Shown: positions 37,969 through 46,322 of the stretch, piece by piece
Position numbering within the stretch: the stretch's first letter is position 1
Layout of the letters: the number at the start of each line of letters is the position of its first letter
Assembly: GCA_024233115.1 (NCBI GenBank)
Contig: JACKQB010000001.1
Coordinates: forward strand, 1 to 64,000
Direction: 5' to 3'
Source of the DNA: Akkermansiaceae bacterium
GTDB lineage: Bacteria; Verrucomicrobiota; Verrucomicrobiia; Verrucomicrobiales; Akkermansiaceae
DNA: 64,000 nt
Position numbers and translations under genes: made by a program
The notes under the pieces: model-generated
Seen by the model: only the letters and a program-made list of their open reading frames with translations
The model's database searches: none
Told to the model about the DNA's origin: nothing

Positions 37969-39324
37969 TCAGCCGTCGATGGTCCAGCCGTCGCGGTATT
38001 TTTTCGAGAGTAAAGCCGTTGCTGCCGCGGTGTCGCATTTGCCGGTGGCTCCGTTGTATTTGATTTGATCACCGGCCCGGTAGGCGACTAGGCCGAGAAG
38101 CATGGTCTCGATCATTTTGGACGAGTAATCAAAGTCACAGGCGGTTTTCATGTTGCCGGTTTTAGCCGCATCGACCCACTGTTTTTGGAAATGCCCCATG
38201 GTGGGGATCATATCCTTGGTGGCGCGGCGGTCATAGTAACCCATATTCGCATTACGTCCGTAGGGAATGAGGATGCGTCGACCGAAGTCGGCGATCAGGA
38301 AACCCTTGTCGCCCTTGAACATCACGCCGTGGCCGATTTTCCTGAGGTCGATGACATCGGCGGGCGATTGGGGCATCGCCCCTCCTTGGTACCAACTGAG
38401 CCGGATCTCCTTCCGCCAGTCGTTGGCGGGGATTCCGAAAGATGAGGTCATGTTGACGGGAGTGACCTCCGGGTTGTACTTGTCACCGGTCGCCTTGGCC
38501 CAGGTGGGCAAATCGGCATCCAGTGCATTCCAGGCCAGGTCCATGGTGTGGCTGCCCATATCGCCGATTTGTCCGGCACCGAAGTCCCAGTACATATTCC
38601 AGCTGAGGCAGCCGGAGCCGGGGCCCAGTTTTGAGACAAAGTATCCCGGGTTATACGGGTGGTGGGGAGAGGGGCCGAGCCACAGGTCGTAGTTCAGGTT
38701 CTTGGGAGGCGTGCCTGCGGCGGGGAGGTATCCGGGTTTGGGGATCTGCCGGTTGCCCCAGGCGTGGACGTCCTTCAATTCTCCAATGGCACCGTCTTGG
38801 ATCAGCTCGCGGACGCGGTTGAAATTTTCTCCCGCATGACGCTGCATACCAACCTGGGTAGCGACCTTGTCCCTGCGTTTGAGGTAATTGGCCCGGACGA
38901 TCCTGGCTTCCTCACAGGTGATCGCCAGTGGTTTCTCCAAGTAGATGTGGAGATTACGGTTCAGCGCCCAGTTGGCGATAAAGGCATGGGTGTGGTCGGG
39001 TGTGCAGATCACCACTGCGTCGAGCGTCTTTTCCTCGTCGAGCAGTTTGCGCCAGTCGTGGTAGCGTTTGGCCTTGGGAAACTGCTTGGCGGCCAGGGCG
39101 ATGTGGTTGTCGTCGACATCGCAAATGGCGATGACATGTTCCTTGCCGATACTCGACCAGTGGGCCTTGCCCCTGCCGTACGAGCCGATCAGTGCGATGT
39201 TGAGCTTGCCATTGGCGCCTTGGCCAAAGAGTGCTCCGCTTGGAAGGATCGTCAGGCCCCCGCCAATGGTAGCCGCCTTTTTCAGGAAATTGCGTCGATG
39301 CATTGAATCCGTGGTATCGTCCAT
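37969..39324 (-). CDS. Gfo/Idh/MocA family oxidoreductase, Tat-exported
   Basis: The N-terminus contains a twin-arginine signal (HRRNFLKKAATIGGGLTIL), so the 451-residue protein is likely folded before export. The Rossmann domain has IALIGSYGRGKAHW near residue 42, the dinucleotide segment ending at VVICTPDHTHAF, and EKPLAITCEEA near residue 131 with the family lysine. Such enzymes oxidise or reduce sugars or sugar derivatives. Multiple copies are usual in Verrucomicrobia. Start could also be the second ATG at 39303. The substrate is unknown. Confidence 0.88.
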   Translation of the reverse strand: MDDTTDSMHRRNFLKKAATIGGGLTILPSGALFGQGANGKLNIALIGSYGRGKAHWSSIGKEHVIAICDVDDNHIALAAKQFPKAKRYHDWRKLLDEEKTLDAVVICTPDHTHAFIANWALNRNLHIYLEKPLAITCEEARIVRANYLKRRDKVATQVGMQRHAGENFNRVRELIQDGAIGELKDVHAWGNRQIPKPGYLPAAGTPPKNLNYDLWLGPSPHHPYNPGYFVSKLGPGSGCLSWNMYWDFGAGQIGDMGSHTMDLAWNALDADLPTWAKATGDKYNPEVTPVNMTSSFGIPANDWRKEIRLSWYQGGAMPQSPADVIDLRKIGHGVMFKGDKGFLIADFGRRILIPYGRNANMGYYDRRATKDMIPTMGHFQKQWVDAAKTGNMKTACDFDYSSKMIETMLLGLVAYRAGDQIKYNGATGKCDTAAATALLSKKYRDGWTIDG

Positions 39325-39457
39325 AACCCTATAACGTATCCGGCGACGGGATCATTTCATGGATTTGTGGTTTTGGCTGCGAACCGAGGGGTGTGGCGGG
39401 ATAGGGTGGGCAGCAGGTCTCGCATGACCCTGGCAAAAAAATGCGGAGGATAACCAC

Positions 39458-39748
39458 TTGTCCTTGGTTTTGATCTGGAGAAAATTTTTACCCAACTCAC
39501 TGGTCTGCCAGGAAAAACAAAGTTCCACGGATTGCATTATTGGCCACGGCACTTCCCACGTGACGCTGAGTCCTGATGGGGCCGCCAATCTGGTCGGGAG
39601 TAATACCGTCAACCCCGGAGGACTTCAAAATTTCCGTTTGGGCGTGAACCGGAATACCGACAGCTTGTTTGCGATGGATATGGGCAATGTCAAAATCTAT
39701 ACCGACAGCACTGTCAGCATCGACGATTTACTCGCCGCCGCCGATTGA
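39458..39748 (+). pseudogene. Remnant of a LamG-like domain gene
   Basis: The frame ends with GGLQNFRLGVNRNTDSLF and AMDMGNVKIYTDSTVSIDDLL, which resembles the end of a laminin-G-like (concanavalin fold) domain of verrucomicrobial surface proteins. There is no domain start, no signal peptide and no proper start upstream. It is probably the residue of a larger gene, beside the exosortase unit. The call is tentative. Confidence 0.35.
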
Positions 39749-39778
39749 CATCGTTTTTTATTCGTTTAGAAAACTTGA

Positions 39779-40297
39779 TCAGATTGGCGGTGTTGCTTGG
39801 ATGACCGTTTGGGCTAACCAAGGTGCACGGTCGGGATGGATGAGGGCGTGCCAATACCACGATGAGACATCGGTCCAGGTGTTGCCACGGGTGTCGATGA
39901 TACGTTCTAACACGATGTAGGTGTTGTCTGGGTTTATTGCCGTGTAGCCAGCCCACTGCCGGTTTTTGTCATCGGTTTGGATGCGCATGGCACCGATGTG
40001 ATAGCCTGAAGCACGCAAGCAATCGGACGACGGATGCAGTTTTCTACTGGCCGTGGTGATGTGACGCAGGATGACTTGTTTACCCCCACAACGGAAGGTG
40101 GCGATACTTCCCGGGAAGTCGCGTTGGAAACTTTTTTCAAATGCAGTCTGATCGAGCCGGATTAGCGGTTCGCCGTCGAATTCAGCGGGCCAGTTGACGG
40201 GTGTGGGTTGTGATTGGATCGTTGAGCCAGGCGGGTGGGTCAGTTGGATGCCGCCGAGGATGATGCCTGACAAACAGAGCAAGAGGGATGGTTTCAT
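39779..40297 (-). CDS. EpsI-like exosortase-associated protein
   Basis: The start is ATG 40297-40295, overlapping the exosortase stop (ATGA). The 172-residue protein has an N-terminal hydrophobic signal or anchor (MKPSLLLCLSGIILGGIQ). It then shows the segment RHITTASRKLHPSSDCLRASGYHI, which is similar in layout to the EpsI block with its Cys and Gly-Trp-like turn. EpsI proteins accompany exosortases and are thought to help in export or processing at the membrane. The tight coupling supports a shared role with the exosortase upstream. Confidence 0.6.
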   Translation of the reverse strand: MKPSLLLCLSGIILGGIQLTHPPGSTIQSQPTPVNWPAEFDGEPLIRLDQTAFEKSFQRDFPGSIATFRCGGKQVILRHITTASRKLHPSSDCLRASGYHIGAMRIQTDDKNRQWAGYTAINPDNTYIVLERIIDTRGNTWTDVSSWYWHALIHPDRAPWLAQTVIQATPPI

Positions 40298-41097
40298 GGC
40301 GTGGAAACAAGGCGTGATTGGCTGGATGATGTTTTCCATGTGGCCAGCTTGATGAGTAGAACGGCTGCCAGCAGGTAACAAAGGATACCGACACCTTCGT
40401 GTGCCCATGCCGGGATATCAAACATACCGCTTTCTGGCGCATAGAGCAGGGTGGCGCGCAGGCTGTTGCAGAGGATGATCATGCCAACTGCGGTGATGTT
40501 GAAAATGATCATCCGCGGCCACGCCATCCGGGTGAGGGAGGCGATGATATTGGTGATCACCTGTCCGAACCACAGCATACGGATGCCGCTGCACGGCGGG
40601 TCGACGCCGACGATTTTGCCGTGGGCGGAAAGTGTGGTGCCTTCCCGGACCAAGCCATCGACCCATGGCGTGAGTAGCCAATGGGTGACTTCGGCCGCGA
40701 CCAGGCGCATCGGATAGCCGAGGTAAAACTGCATGGAGGCGACCACCGGCAGGGAGAGAAAGAGCAGGGCCATCCATCCGGGACGCCGCTGCCAGCCATA
40801 ATAAAATACCAGGGTCAGCAGGGCGGGGATGCAGCGAAGCATGGGCGGAATCTGCGGGAGAAAAATGATGATCAGGCCGTATGTTAGAAACAGACTGGAG
40901 GCAAGGAGGGGTCGACTGTGTAGCGGCTGTTTGTTTTTCCAGATCATACATGCCGTGAGCAGCAGGACGGCAAGTCCCATCGGCTCGTCGCCGCCGTCTA
41001 CCAGTCGCCGGAAATACCACATGGCCAGTGGCCAGAACGCGGCGGTAAATCCGATGACTGGTAGTGCCGTTTTCAGGCAGTTCCTCACACACAACAT
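40294..41097 (-). CDS. Exosortase/archaeosortase family protein
   Basis: The 267-residue membrane protein has about eight membrane segments. All three catalytic blocks of the exosortase fold are visible: DPPCSGIRMLWFG (Cys), CNSLRATLLY (Arg) and PAWAHEGVGIL (His). Exosortases cut C-terminal PEP-CTERM-type signals and anchor or release the protein at the cell surface. It lies between a VIT/vWA protein that ends in a PEP-CTERM signal and an EpsI-like protein on the same strand, so a dedicated one-target system is likely. It is clearly different from the larger exosortase at 20018. Confidence 0.88.
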   Translation of the reverse strand: MLCVRNCLKTALPVIGFTAAFWPLAMWYFRRLVDGGDEPMGLAVLLLTACMIWKNKQPLHSRPLLASSLFLTYGLIIIFLPQIPPMLRCIPALLTLVFYYGWQRRPGWMALLFLSLPVVASMQFYLGYPMRLVAAEVTHWLLTPWVDGLVREGTTLSAHGKIVGVDPPCSGIRMLWFGQVITNIIASLTRMAWPRMIIFNITAVGMIILCNSLRATLLYAPESGMFDIPAWAHEGVGILCYLLAAVLLIKLATWKTSSSQSRLVSTP

Positions 41098-41136
41098 GGG
41101 GGAAGTTAGAAGTGATAAGTGATTAGTTTTCAGGGG

Positions 41137-43143
41137 CTATTCCGGGCAGCGGCGTGTGCGTAGGAATAGGATGACAAGGGTGCTGACAAAGAAGAGGGCG
41201 ACACCGCCTGGCTCCGGGACACTGCCACCTGACACCACCGGTGAACCACTGGAGACGGCCTGGGTGGAGACACCCTTGGGCAGTGGGCTGGGCTGTTTGA
41301 CGGTCTCAAGTGGCATGCCGGGTGTGCGCGGGGATTCATCGACAGCGACGAAAGATGTGTAGGGTGTGAGGAGATCGTAAGTAAGGCCGAGGTTGGTGAC
41401 TTCCTTGACGGCTTCATCCGTTTCGTTGAGTTTGGCATAATCGGCAAGTTCTCTAACACGTTCACGTGCCCAGAGGCTGCGTAGGGCCGGGTTATGACTT
41501 CCCTGTTGGACAGACTCGGCGACATCGATGATGTGTTCGTATTTTTTTCCACCTCCCGTGAGTCCGGTGATGACGATTTGGCCTTGAGGTGAACCACTCC
41601 ATTTTCCACAGAGGCTGACCGGGCGATTTGCAAAAATATCCGGCATGCTGGATGGTTGCAATGCGCCCGTATCAAAACCCTGCGTGGTGACTTTGACATG
41701 GGTCAGGACCGGCGACTCGATGTATTCCTTGAAACGACGTGCCGTGTCCCTGGCTTCGCCGGGGTGGGTGACCACAAACGGCTCCCCGGCGCCGATGCGG
41801 GCGATGCCTTCGACCAGGTGGCGGTTTACCGACGAGCCGATACCGAAACAGAACAGGTTGGCGTTGCCGCGGTTCTTGCGGATGAGATCGAAAGCCTCGG
41901 CTTCAAAGTCGATATAGCCATCGGTGATGACGACGATCGAGCGGGATTTTTCTGCGCTGCCCGGCATTTCGACGGCACGTTGCAGCGCCTTGACCAGCTG
42001 GGTGCCGCCGCCGTGCCTGCGGGTGTCTGTCATGAAGCGGATGGCGTCTTGGACCGTATTGGCCGTGGCTTGCACCGGGTGGTTAGCGAAGGTCTGGCTG
42101 CCTCCGGCGAACAGGAGCACGTTAAAGGTGTCAGTGCTGCGAAGCCCCTTGGCGAGATGGCTGAACAACTCACCGGCTGTTTGGAGCGGGAAGCCGTTCA
42201 TGGAGCCAGAGACATCGACTACAAACAGGTAATCGCGCGCAGGGATGTTCGCGGGGGTAACGCGGGCGGGCGGCTGGACGTTGATGAGGAAGAAGTTCTC
42301 ATCCTCCTCGTCCTGATGGAGGAGGAGGCCTGTTTCGATCGCATCTCCAGCCAGGCGGTAGCGGACGATGATATCGCGGTTCATGCAGGTGGAGTCGGTT
42401 TTTGAATCGATCACCAGCGCCGCATGCTGTCTGCCGTGGTACTTGACCTCGTTGTTGTGACTGGTGCAGTAGACTTGTTTCAGAGGCAAACCGGTGCGCA
42501 GGTCCATGGTGAACTCAAAGGCAGTCCGGGGTGCGGCGGCGGAGGATGTTTCCGGCTTGAGGTAGGGGTTGGCTACCCAGTTGTTTTCAGAATCCTGAGC
42601 TTTGTTGGAAAAGCGGGGTCCGGCCACGGTGGGCATGACAAACTCGTAATGCCCGTCGGTGGGGACAAGCTGTTCGGTGTAGCGCAGCAGCACTTCGACT
42701 TCATCGCCGGGCAGGATGTTGGCGACATTCATCTGGAACACATTGGGTCGATGTTGTTCTAACAGTGAAGTGGTTTTGTGTTCCGCTTTGGCCTTTTCGT
42801 AGGTGGTGCGGGCCTGTTGCTTCTCCTGGATTTTGGCGCGGATGACCTTTTCGCCGATTTTCATTTCCATGCCGTGCACAGCACTGCGTGTGGAGCCGGG
42901 GAAGACATAGATGGCTTCCATCGGATGGCCTCCGGCATTGGCATAGGTCTGGCGAAGCTCGACCTGGGCGATGGTGCCGGAGATGGATACCGTGGCTTTA
43001 CTCGCCTTGAGCGGGAAGCTGTCGGTGGCTGAATCGGCACTGATGATCTGGAAGTAGGGGGCGAGCGTATGATCTTCTGCGCGCACCCCGAGTGCGGTCA
43101 GGGATGCGGTGATGAGGAGGTAGACGAGTTTTTGGATAATCAT
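41137..43143 (-). CDS. VIT and vWA domain protein with PEP-CTERM sorting signal
   Basis: The 668-residue protein has a signal peptide (MIIQKLVYLLITASLTALGV) and a VIT domain at about 30-155 (VELRQTYANAGGHPMEAIYVFPG). A von Willebrand A domain at about 305-480 has the metal site DVSGSM and a VVITDGYIDFEAE strand. It ends in VPEPGGVALFFVSTLVILF plus basic residues, a complete PEP-CTERM tail (motif, membrane segment, Arg cluster). The predicted route is secretion, cleavage by the adjacent exosortase and surface exposure. VIT/vWA proteins with a private sortase are known from other phyla, so this looks like the verrucomicrobial counterpart. Confidence 0.9.
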   Translation of the reverse strand: MIIQKLVYLLITASLTALGVRAEDHTLAPYFQIISADSATDSFPLKASKATVSISGTIAQVELRQTYANAGGHPMEAIYVFPGSTRSAVHGMEMKIGEKVIRAKIQEKQQARTTYEKAKAEHKTTSLLEQHRPNVFQMNVANILPGDEVEVLLRYTEQLVPTDGHYEFVMPTVAGPRFSNKAQDSENNWVANPYLKPETSSAAAPRTAFEFTMDLRTGLPLKQVYCTSHNNEVKYHGRQHAALVIDSKTDSTCMNRDIIVRYRLAGDAIETGLLLHQDEEDENFFLINVQPPARVTPANIPARDYLFVVDVSGSMNGFPLQTAGELFSHLAKGLRSTDTFNVLLFAGGSQTFANHPVQATANTVQDAIRFMTDTRRHGGGTQLVKALQRAVEMPGSAEKSRSIVVITDGYIDFEAEAFDLIRKNRGNANLFCFGIGSSVNRHLVEGIARIGAGEPFVVTHPGEARDTARRFKEYIESPVLTHVKVTTQGFDTGALQPSSMPDIFANRPVSLCGKWSGSPQGQIVITGLTGGGKKYEHIIDVAESVQQGSHNPALRSLWARERVRELADYAKLNETDEAVKEVTNLGLTYDLLTPYTSFVAVDESPRTPGMPLETVKQPSPLPKGVSTQAVSSGSPVVSGGSVPEPGGVALFFVSTLVILFLRTRRCPE

Positions 43144-43239
43144 GGTGATGTGGGATGGTTGACGGTGTGGAATGTGTCAGCCCGACGTGAAACCATGATG
43201 AACCTTGCGTGAAAATTGCATGAATTTTGGCACAAAAAA

Positions 43240-43266
43240 CCCGGCAGCCCGTGGCGGGGTGCCGGG
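43240..43266 (-). terminator. Terminator of the SHD1-thioredoxin gene
   Basis: CCCGGCA and TGCCGGG pair with an inner GCCC/GGGG extension. The A run at 43234-43239 gives a T tract on the minus strand. It lies 20 bases behind the TAA stop of the thioredoxin-like gene. Confidence 0.92.
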
Positions 43267-43285
43267 TGATTGGGAGAGTTGTGGA

Positions 43286-43987
43286 TTATTTGGTGAGCTC
43301 TGCGATTTTAGCAAATGCCGCCCCCTCGCCGGTAGCCAGGAGCTGGCCATCCTTATCGATGAGGTAGTATTGGGGCACGCCCTCGCCTTGGGCGAATTTC
43401 ATCATGCCGGCACTTCGTGCATTGGAGCTGAGGACGTGCAGCCAGGGTAATCTGGCCTTCACTGCCCAGTCGAGGGCATCCTTCTTGCTGTTGTCCATAC
43501 TGACGTGGATGAACTCTACCTTGTCGTTGTTGGCGATGCGTTGGTTGTAGGCTGCCACTAACTGTGGAGCGTGTGAACGACAGGGGCCTCACCAGCTGGC
43601 GGTGAAATAGAGCAGGTAATACTGCGGGACTTTTCCGGTGTCTTCGTTGACAAATTTGCCATTCACGGCACGGACTGTTTTTCCTTTGAGCTTTTTACCG
43701 ATTTTCTGGTCGTCGATGTTGCCCATTGCGGCCTTTTCCCTCGTTTCCCTGGCGATACGCTCCTTGTTTTCCGCGATCCATTTTTTGTCGTCCTCGGAGA
43801 GGAGGTCGATTTTGAACGTACGCGGGATGCCGTTTTTTTTAACGGTGACCGAGGTTCCGGTGCTGCTTACGTATTCGCCGTCGAACTGGCTTTTTCCGTC
43901 GGCACTGGTCCAGGTCCGCGCGTGGATGAGGGGCACTAGTGCCAAACCAGCGATACCAGCCAGTGTGAGAATGATTTTTTGCTTCAT
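43286..43987 (-). CDS. SHD1-thioredoxin fusion, candidate selenoprotein with in-frame TGA
   Basis: From ATG 43987 to TAA 43288-43286 the strand is one continuous frame of 233 residues if the TGA at 43591-43589 is read through. The parts are a signal peptide (MKQKIILTLAGIAGLALVP), an SHD1-type domain (about residues 24-75, WTSADGKSQFDGEY), a charged linker, and a thioredoxin-like domain. Its active site reads YFTASW-TGA-GPCRSHAPQL. The TGA sits exactly where the first Cys of WCGPC belongs, which is the classic position for selenocysteine. The downstream half (HVSMDNSKKDALDW, VPQYYLIDKDGQLL) is intact and a terminator follows. The alternative is a single nonsense mutation. Confidence 0.75.
43549..43591 (-). 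promoter_or_regulatory. Possible bacterial SECIS hairpin after the TGA
   Basis: Directly behind the TGA on the minus strand, AGGC can pair with GCCT and CTGT with ACAG. A small inner stem CGT/ACG closes a four-base loop about 13-16 bases after the TGA. This is the right place for a bacterial SECIS element, but the loop lacks the G seen in the E. coli type, so the call is weak. Confidence 0.3.
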
Positions 43988-44101
43988 GTCGTTGGAATAA
44001 AAGCGTCGCCGGGGAGGTGAATTTTGCAAGCAATTTGGAGTCTTGCAAATTGAGGACTTCCGCCGCAGGGTGGCGGTGCCCGCGAGTCGGCATGATTCAA
44101 G

Positions 44102-45385
44102 ATGAAACAAGATATTTCCAACAAGTTGTTCAAAGCCGCCAAGGAACTGATCCCGGGTGGTGTCAATTCTCCAGTCCGTGCGTTCCGGAACGTCGATGGC
44201 GAGCCGTTTTTTGTCCGCCGGGCGAAGGGTTGCCGGATTGAGGATGTCGATGGCAACAAGATGATCGATTATGTGGGCACCTGGGGACCGGCGATCCTGG
44301 GGCACGCCCCCGTGTGCGTGATCGAAGCCGTACACAATGCCGCGAAAGACGGGGTGTCCTTTGGCATTCCCAATCCGTATGAAGTTGAGATGGCCCGGTT
44401 GATTGTCGACTGGGTGCCCTCGGTGGAAAAAGTAAGGATGGTGAACTCGGGGACCGAGGCTACGATGAGTGCGGTGCGCCTGGCCCGTGGCTATACCGGG
44501 CGTGACAAGATCATTAAGTTTGAGGGCTGTTACCACGGTCACGTCGACAGCTTGTTGGTGGCCGCCGGTTCAGGGGCCCTAACCCACGGGAAGCCTGATT
44601 CCGCTGGCGTGCCCTCGGCTTTTGCAGCGGAAACCATTATCTTGCCCTACAACGACATTGACCAAGTGCGGGCGGTTTTTGCGGAAATGGGCGACCGGAT
44701 TGCGGCGGTGATCGTCGAGAGCTATCCTGCCAATGCGGGGCTCATTTTTCCGAAGGAGGGCTACTTGCAGGGCCTGCGTGATGTGACCGCCGAGTATGGG
44801 GCGGTGTTTATCTTTGACGAAGTGATGACCGGCTTCCGGGTTGCCAAAGGCGGGGTCCAGGAGTTGGAGGGCATCATGCCCGACCTGACGGCCATGGGCA
44901 AGGTGATCGGCGGGGGGCTTCCCGTAGGTGCATTTGGTGGCAAGGCCGAGATCATGGACTGCCTGGCACCAGACGGCCCAGTCTATCAGGCGGGGACATT
45001 GAGCGGGAATCCACTGGCGATGGCGGCGGGTATCGCCCAACTGCGGGAAATGGAGAAGCAGGATGGTTATACCCGGTTAGACCAGCTGGGTGCCCGGTTT
45101 GAAGCCGGCGTGAGAGGGTTGCTCCAAACCAAGGGCCTCGACTACAGGTTTAACCGGGTGGGCTCGATGTTCTGCCTCTTCTTCACGGGTGAGGAGATTG
45201 TCAACCTGGATTCGGTGATGACGGCGGATACGGCGGCATTCAGGAGGTTCTTCACCTCCATGCTTGAGCAGGGGGTCTACATGGCGCCCAGCCCATACGA
45301 AACCGGTTTCATCAGCATGGCGCACAGTCATGACGAGATTGACACCACCCTCGAAGCGATGGCCCTGGCTTTGGATGTGGTTTGA
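44102..45385 (+). CDS. hemL: Glutamate-1-semialdehyde 2,1-aminomutase
   Basis: The 427-residue enzyme has the HemL pattern: ELIPGGVNSPVRAFRNVDGEP at the start, GTEATMSAVRLARGYTGRDK near residue 118, IFDEVMTGFRVAKGG with the PLP aspartate, and MGKVIGGGLPVGAFGG with the PLP lysine near residue 264. It converts glutamate-1-semialdehyde to 5-aminolevulinate, the C5 route to haem. Length is standard. It is convergent with nothing downstream but the tRNA gene. Confidence 0.96.
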   Translation: MKQDISNKLFKAAKELIPGGVNSPVRAFRNVDGEPFFVRRAKGCRIEDVDGNKMIDYVGTWGPAILGHAPVCVIEAVHNAAKDGVSFGIPNPYEVEMARLIVDWVPSVEKVRMVNSGTEATMSAVRLARGYTGRDKIIKFEGCYHGHVDSLLVAAGSGALTHGKPDSAGVPSAFAAETIILPYNDIDQVRAVFAEMGDRIAAVIVESYPANAGLIFPKEGYLQGLRDVTAEYGAVFIFDEVMTGFRVAKGGVQELEGIMPDLTAMGKVIGGGLPVGAFGGKAEIMDCLAPDGPVYQAGTLSGNPLAMAAGIAQLREMEKQDGYTRLDQLGARFEAGVRGLLQTKGLDYRFNRVGSMFCLFFTGEEIVNLDSVMTADTAAFRRFFTSMLEQGVYMAPSPYETGFISMAHSHDEIDTTLEAMALALDVV

Positions 45386-45441
45386 TTTGTTTGTGACTTT
45401 TCCTCCCTTTCGACGATCTACAACTTCCGGAAAGAAACGGG

Positions 45442-45469
45442 TTGCCATAATCCGGCGTTTCACTATATT
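45442..45469 (+). promoter_or_regulatory. Promoter of tRNA-Leu
   Basis: TTGCCA (45442-45447) and TATATT (45464-45469) are 16 bases apart, about 32 bases ahead of the tRNA gene. This is a fair sigma-70-type match. Confidence 0.5.
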
Positions 45470-45500
45470 CCGCCCGTCTTACAAAGAAACATAGCTTCAA

Positions 45501-45583
45501 GCCGGGATGGTGGAATTGGTAGACACGCTAGATTTAGGATCTAGTGCCCTTTGGGCGTGCAGGTTCGACCCCTGTTCCCGGTA
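45501..45583 (+). tRNA. tRNA-Leu (anticodon TAG)
   Basis: The 83-base gene has the acceptor pair GCCGGGA/TCCCGGT, a D arm with GGTAGACAC, anticodon stem CTAGA/TCTAG around the loop TTTAGGA (anticodon TAG) and a long variable arm (TGCCCTTTGGGCG) of a class II tRNA. The T arm has GGTTCGACC. The CCA end is not encoded. Position 1 with 72 forms a G-U pair. Confidence 0.93.
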
Positions 45584-45618
45584 CTTTCTTTCTCAACCAA
45601 CAAACTACCAATAAAAAA

Positions 45619-45819
45619 ATGGACGAACTCAAACAACAACTGAAGGAAAAGCTGGGCCTCGACGAAGCGATCAGCCAACAAGCCATCGACATGGTGCTCG
45701 GCTTTGTCAAAGACAAGCTGCCCGAAAACATGCAAGGACTGGTTGATTCCGTGGCATCCGGCGAAATGCCTGACACGGGCGGTCTTCTCGACAAGGCCAA
45801 GGGTCTCTTCGGCGGCTAG
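45619..45819 (+). CDS. Small conserved-looking protein, unknown function
   Basis: The ATG at 45619 starts a 66-residue acidic, helical protein (MDELKQQLKEKLGLDEAISQ..) ending in a Gly/Leu-rich LLDKAKGLFGG. It lies just behind tRNA-Leu and ends before a strong terminator, and may be co-transcribed with the tRNA. Similar small helical proteins are seen near DUF2267/DUF2780-type families, but I cannot assign one. Confidence 0.6.
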   Translation: MDELKQQLKEKLGLDEAISQQAIDMVLGFVKDKLPENMQGLVDSVASGEMPDTGGLLDKAKGLFGG

Positions 45820-45850
45820 GCCACAGCGCTTACCCGTCATAAATTTTCCA

Positions 45851-45889
45851 TGTGCATTTGCCTTCCCAGGGTGGATGCGCATTTTTTTT
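45851..45889 (+). terminator. Terminator after the tRNA-Leu/small protein unit
   Basis: TGTGCAT pairs with ATGCGCA, extended by TTGCC/GGTGG, and is followed by eight T. Confidence 0.88.
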
Positions 45890-45980
45890 GGACTTGAAAA
45901 GAGCCGCCGGGGGTGCGACCAGAGGCACCGGCGCTACGCTTGCTGCGCACCAAGTGCGTGGGCGAGGGCTTTATGATCCG

Positions 45981-46268
45981 ATGGAAGAAAGTAAAAAACA
46001 CATTCTCATAGGCTCCGGGTTGATTATTTTTTTCTTCCTCTGCCTCGGTGCTGTTGCCGCCTCGGCTTATCTTCCGGGGTTTTCCGGTGAGTTCGGGCGG
46101 ATGTGCCTGGCCCTGATCACCAGCCCGTTTCTGATGGAGACGGCCATCTTCTTTCTGGCATTGACCCTGTTGTTTGCCATCAACGGGTGGAGACGTAATC
46201 GTGAGGGGGATGATTACGTGACGCTCGATGAAAACGGTATCCCGGAACGCCCCGATAGGGAGAAGTGA
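45981..46268 (+). CDS. Small two-helix membrane protein
   Basis: The ATG at 45981 (MEESKKHILIGSGLIIFFFL) gives a 95-residue protein with two hydrophobic segments (about 9-30 and 52-70) and an acidic C-terminal tail. I do not recognise a family. A longer frame upstream overlaps the terminator and is rejected. It precedes the VKOR fusion by 55 bases and may share its transcript. Confidence 0.55.
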   Translation: MEESKKHILIGSGLIIFFFLCLGAVAASAYLPGFSGEFGRMCLALITSPFLMETAIFFLALTLLFAINGWRRNREGDDYVTLDENGIPERPDREK

Positions 46269-46322
46269 CCCGGCCATGGCTTTTGACTCGCCATGCCTGT
46301 GTGAATCGTTGACATTTTCCCC

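Noticed and set aside
43286..43558. The second half of the thioredoxin gene as a separate gene
   Set aside because: It starts inside the thioredoxin fold just after the active site and continues the upstream frame across one TGA, so it is not an independent protein.
43589..44542. A long minus-strand frame that would extend the thioredoxin-like gene into hemL
   Set aside because: The extra N-terminal part is antisense to hemL and has no homology pattern. A signal peptide begins at ATG 43987, so that is the true start.
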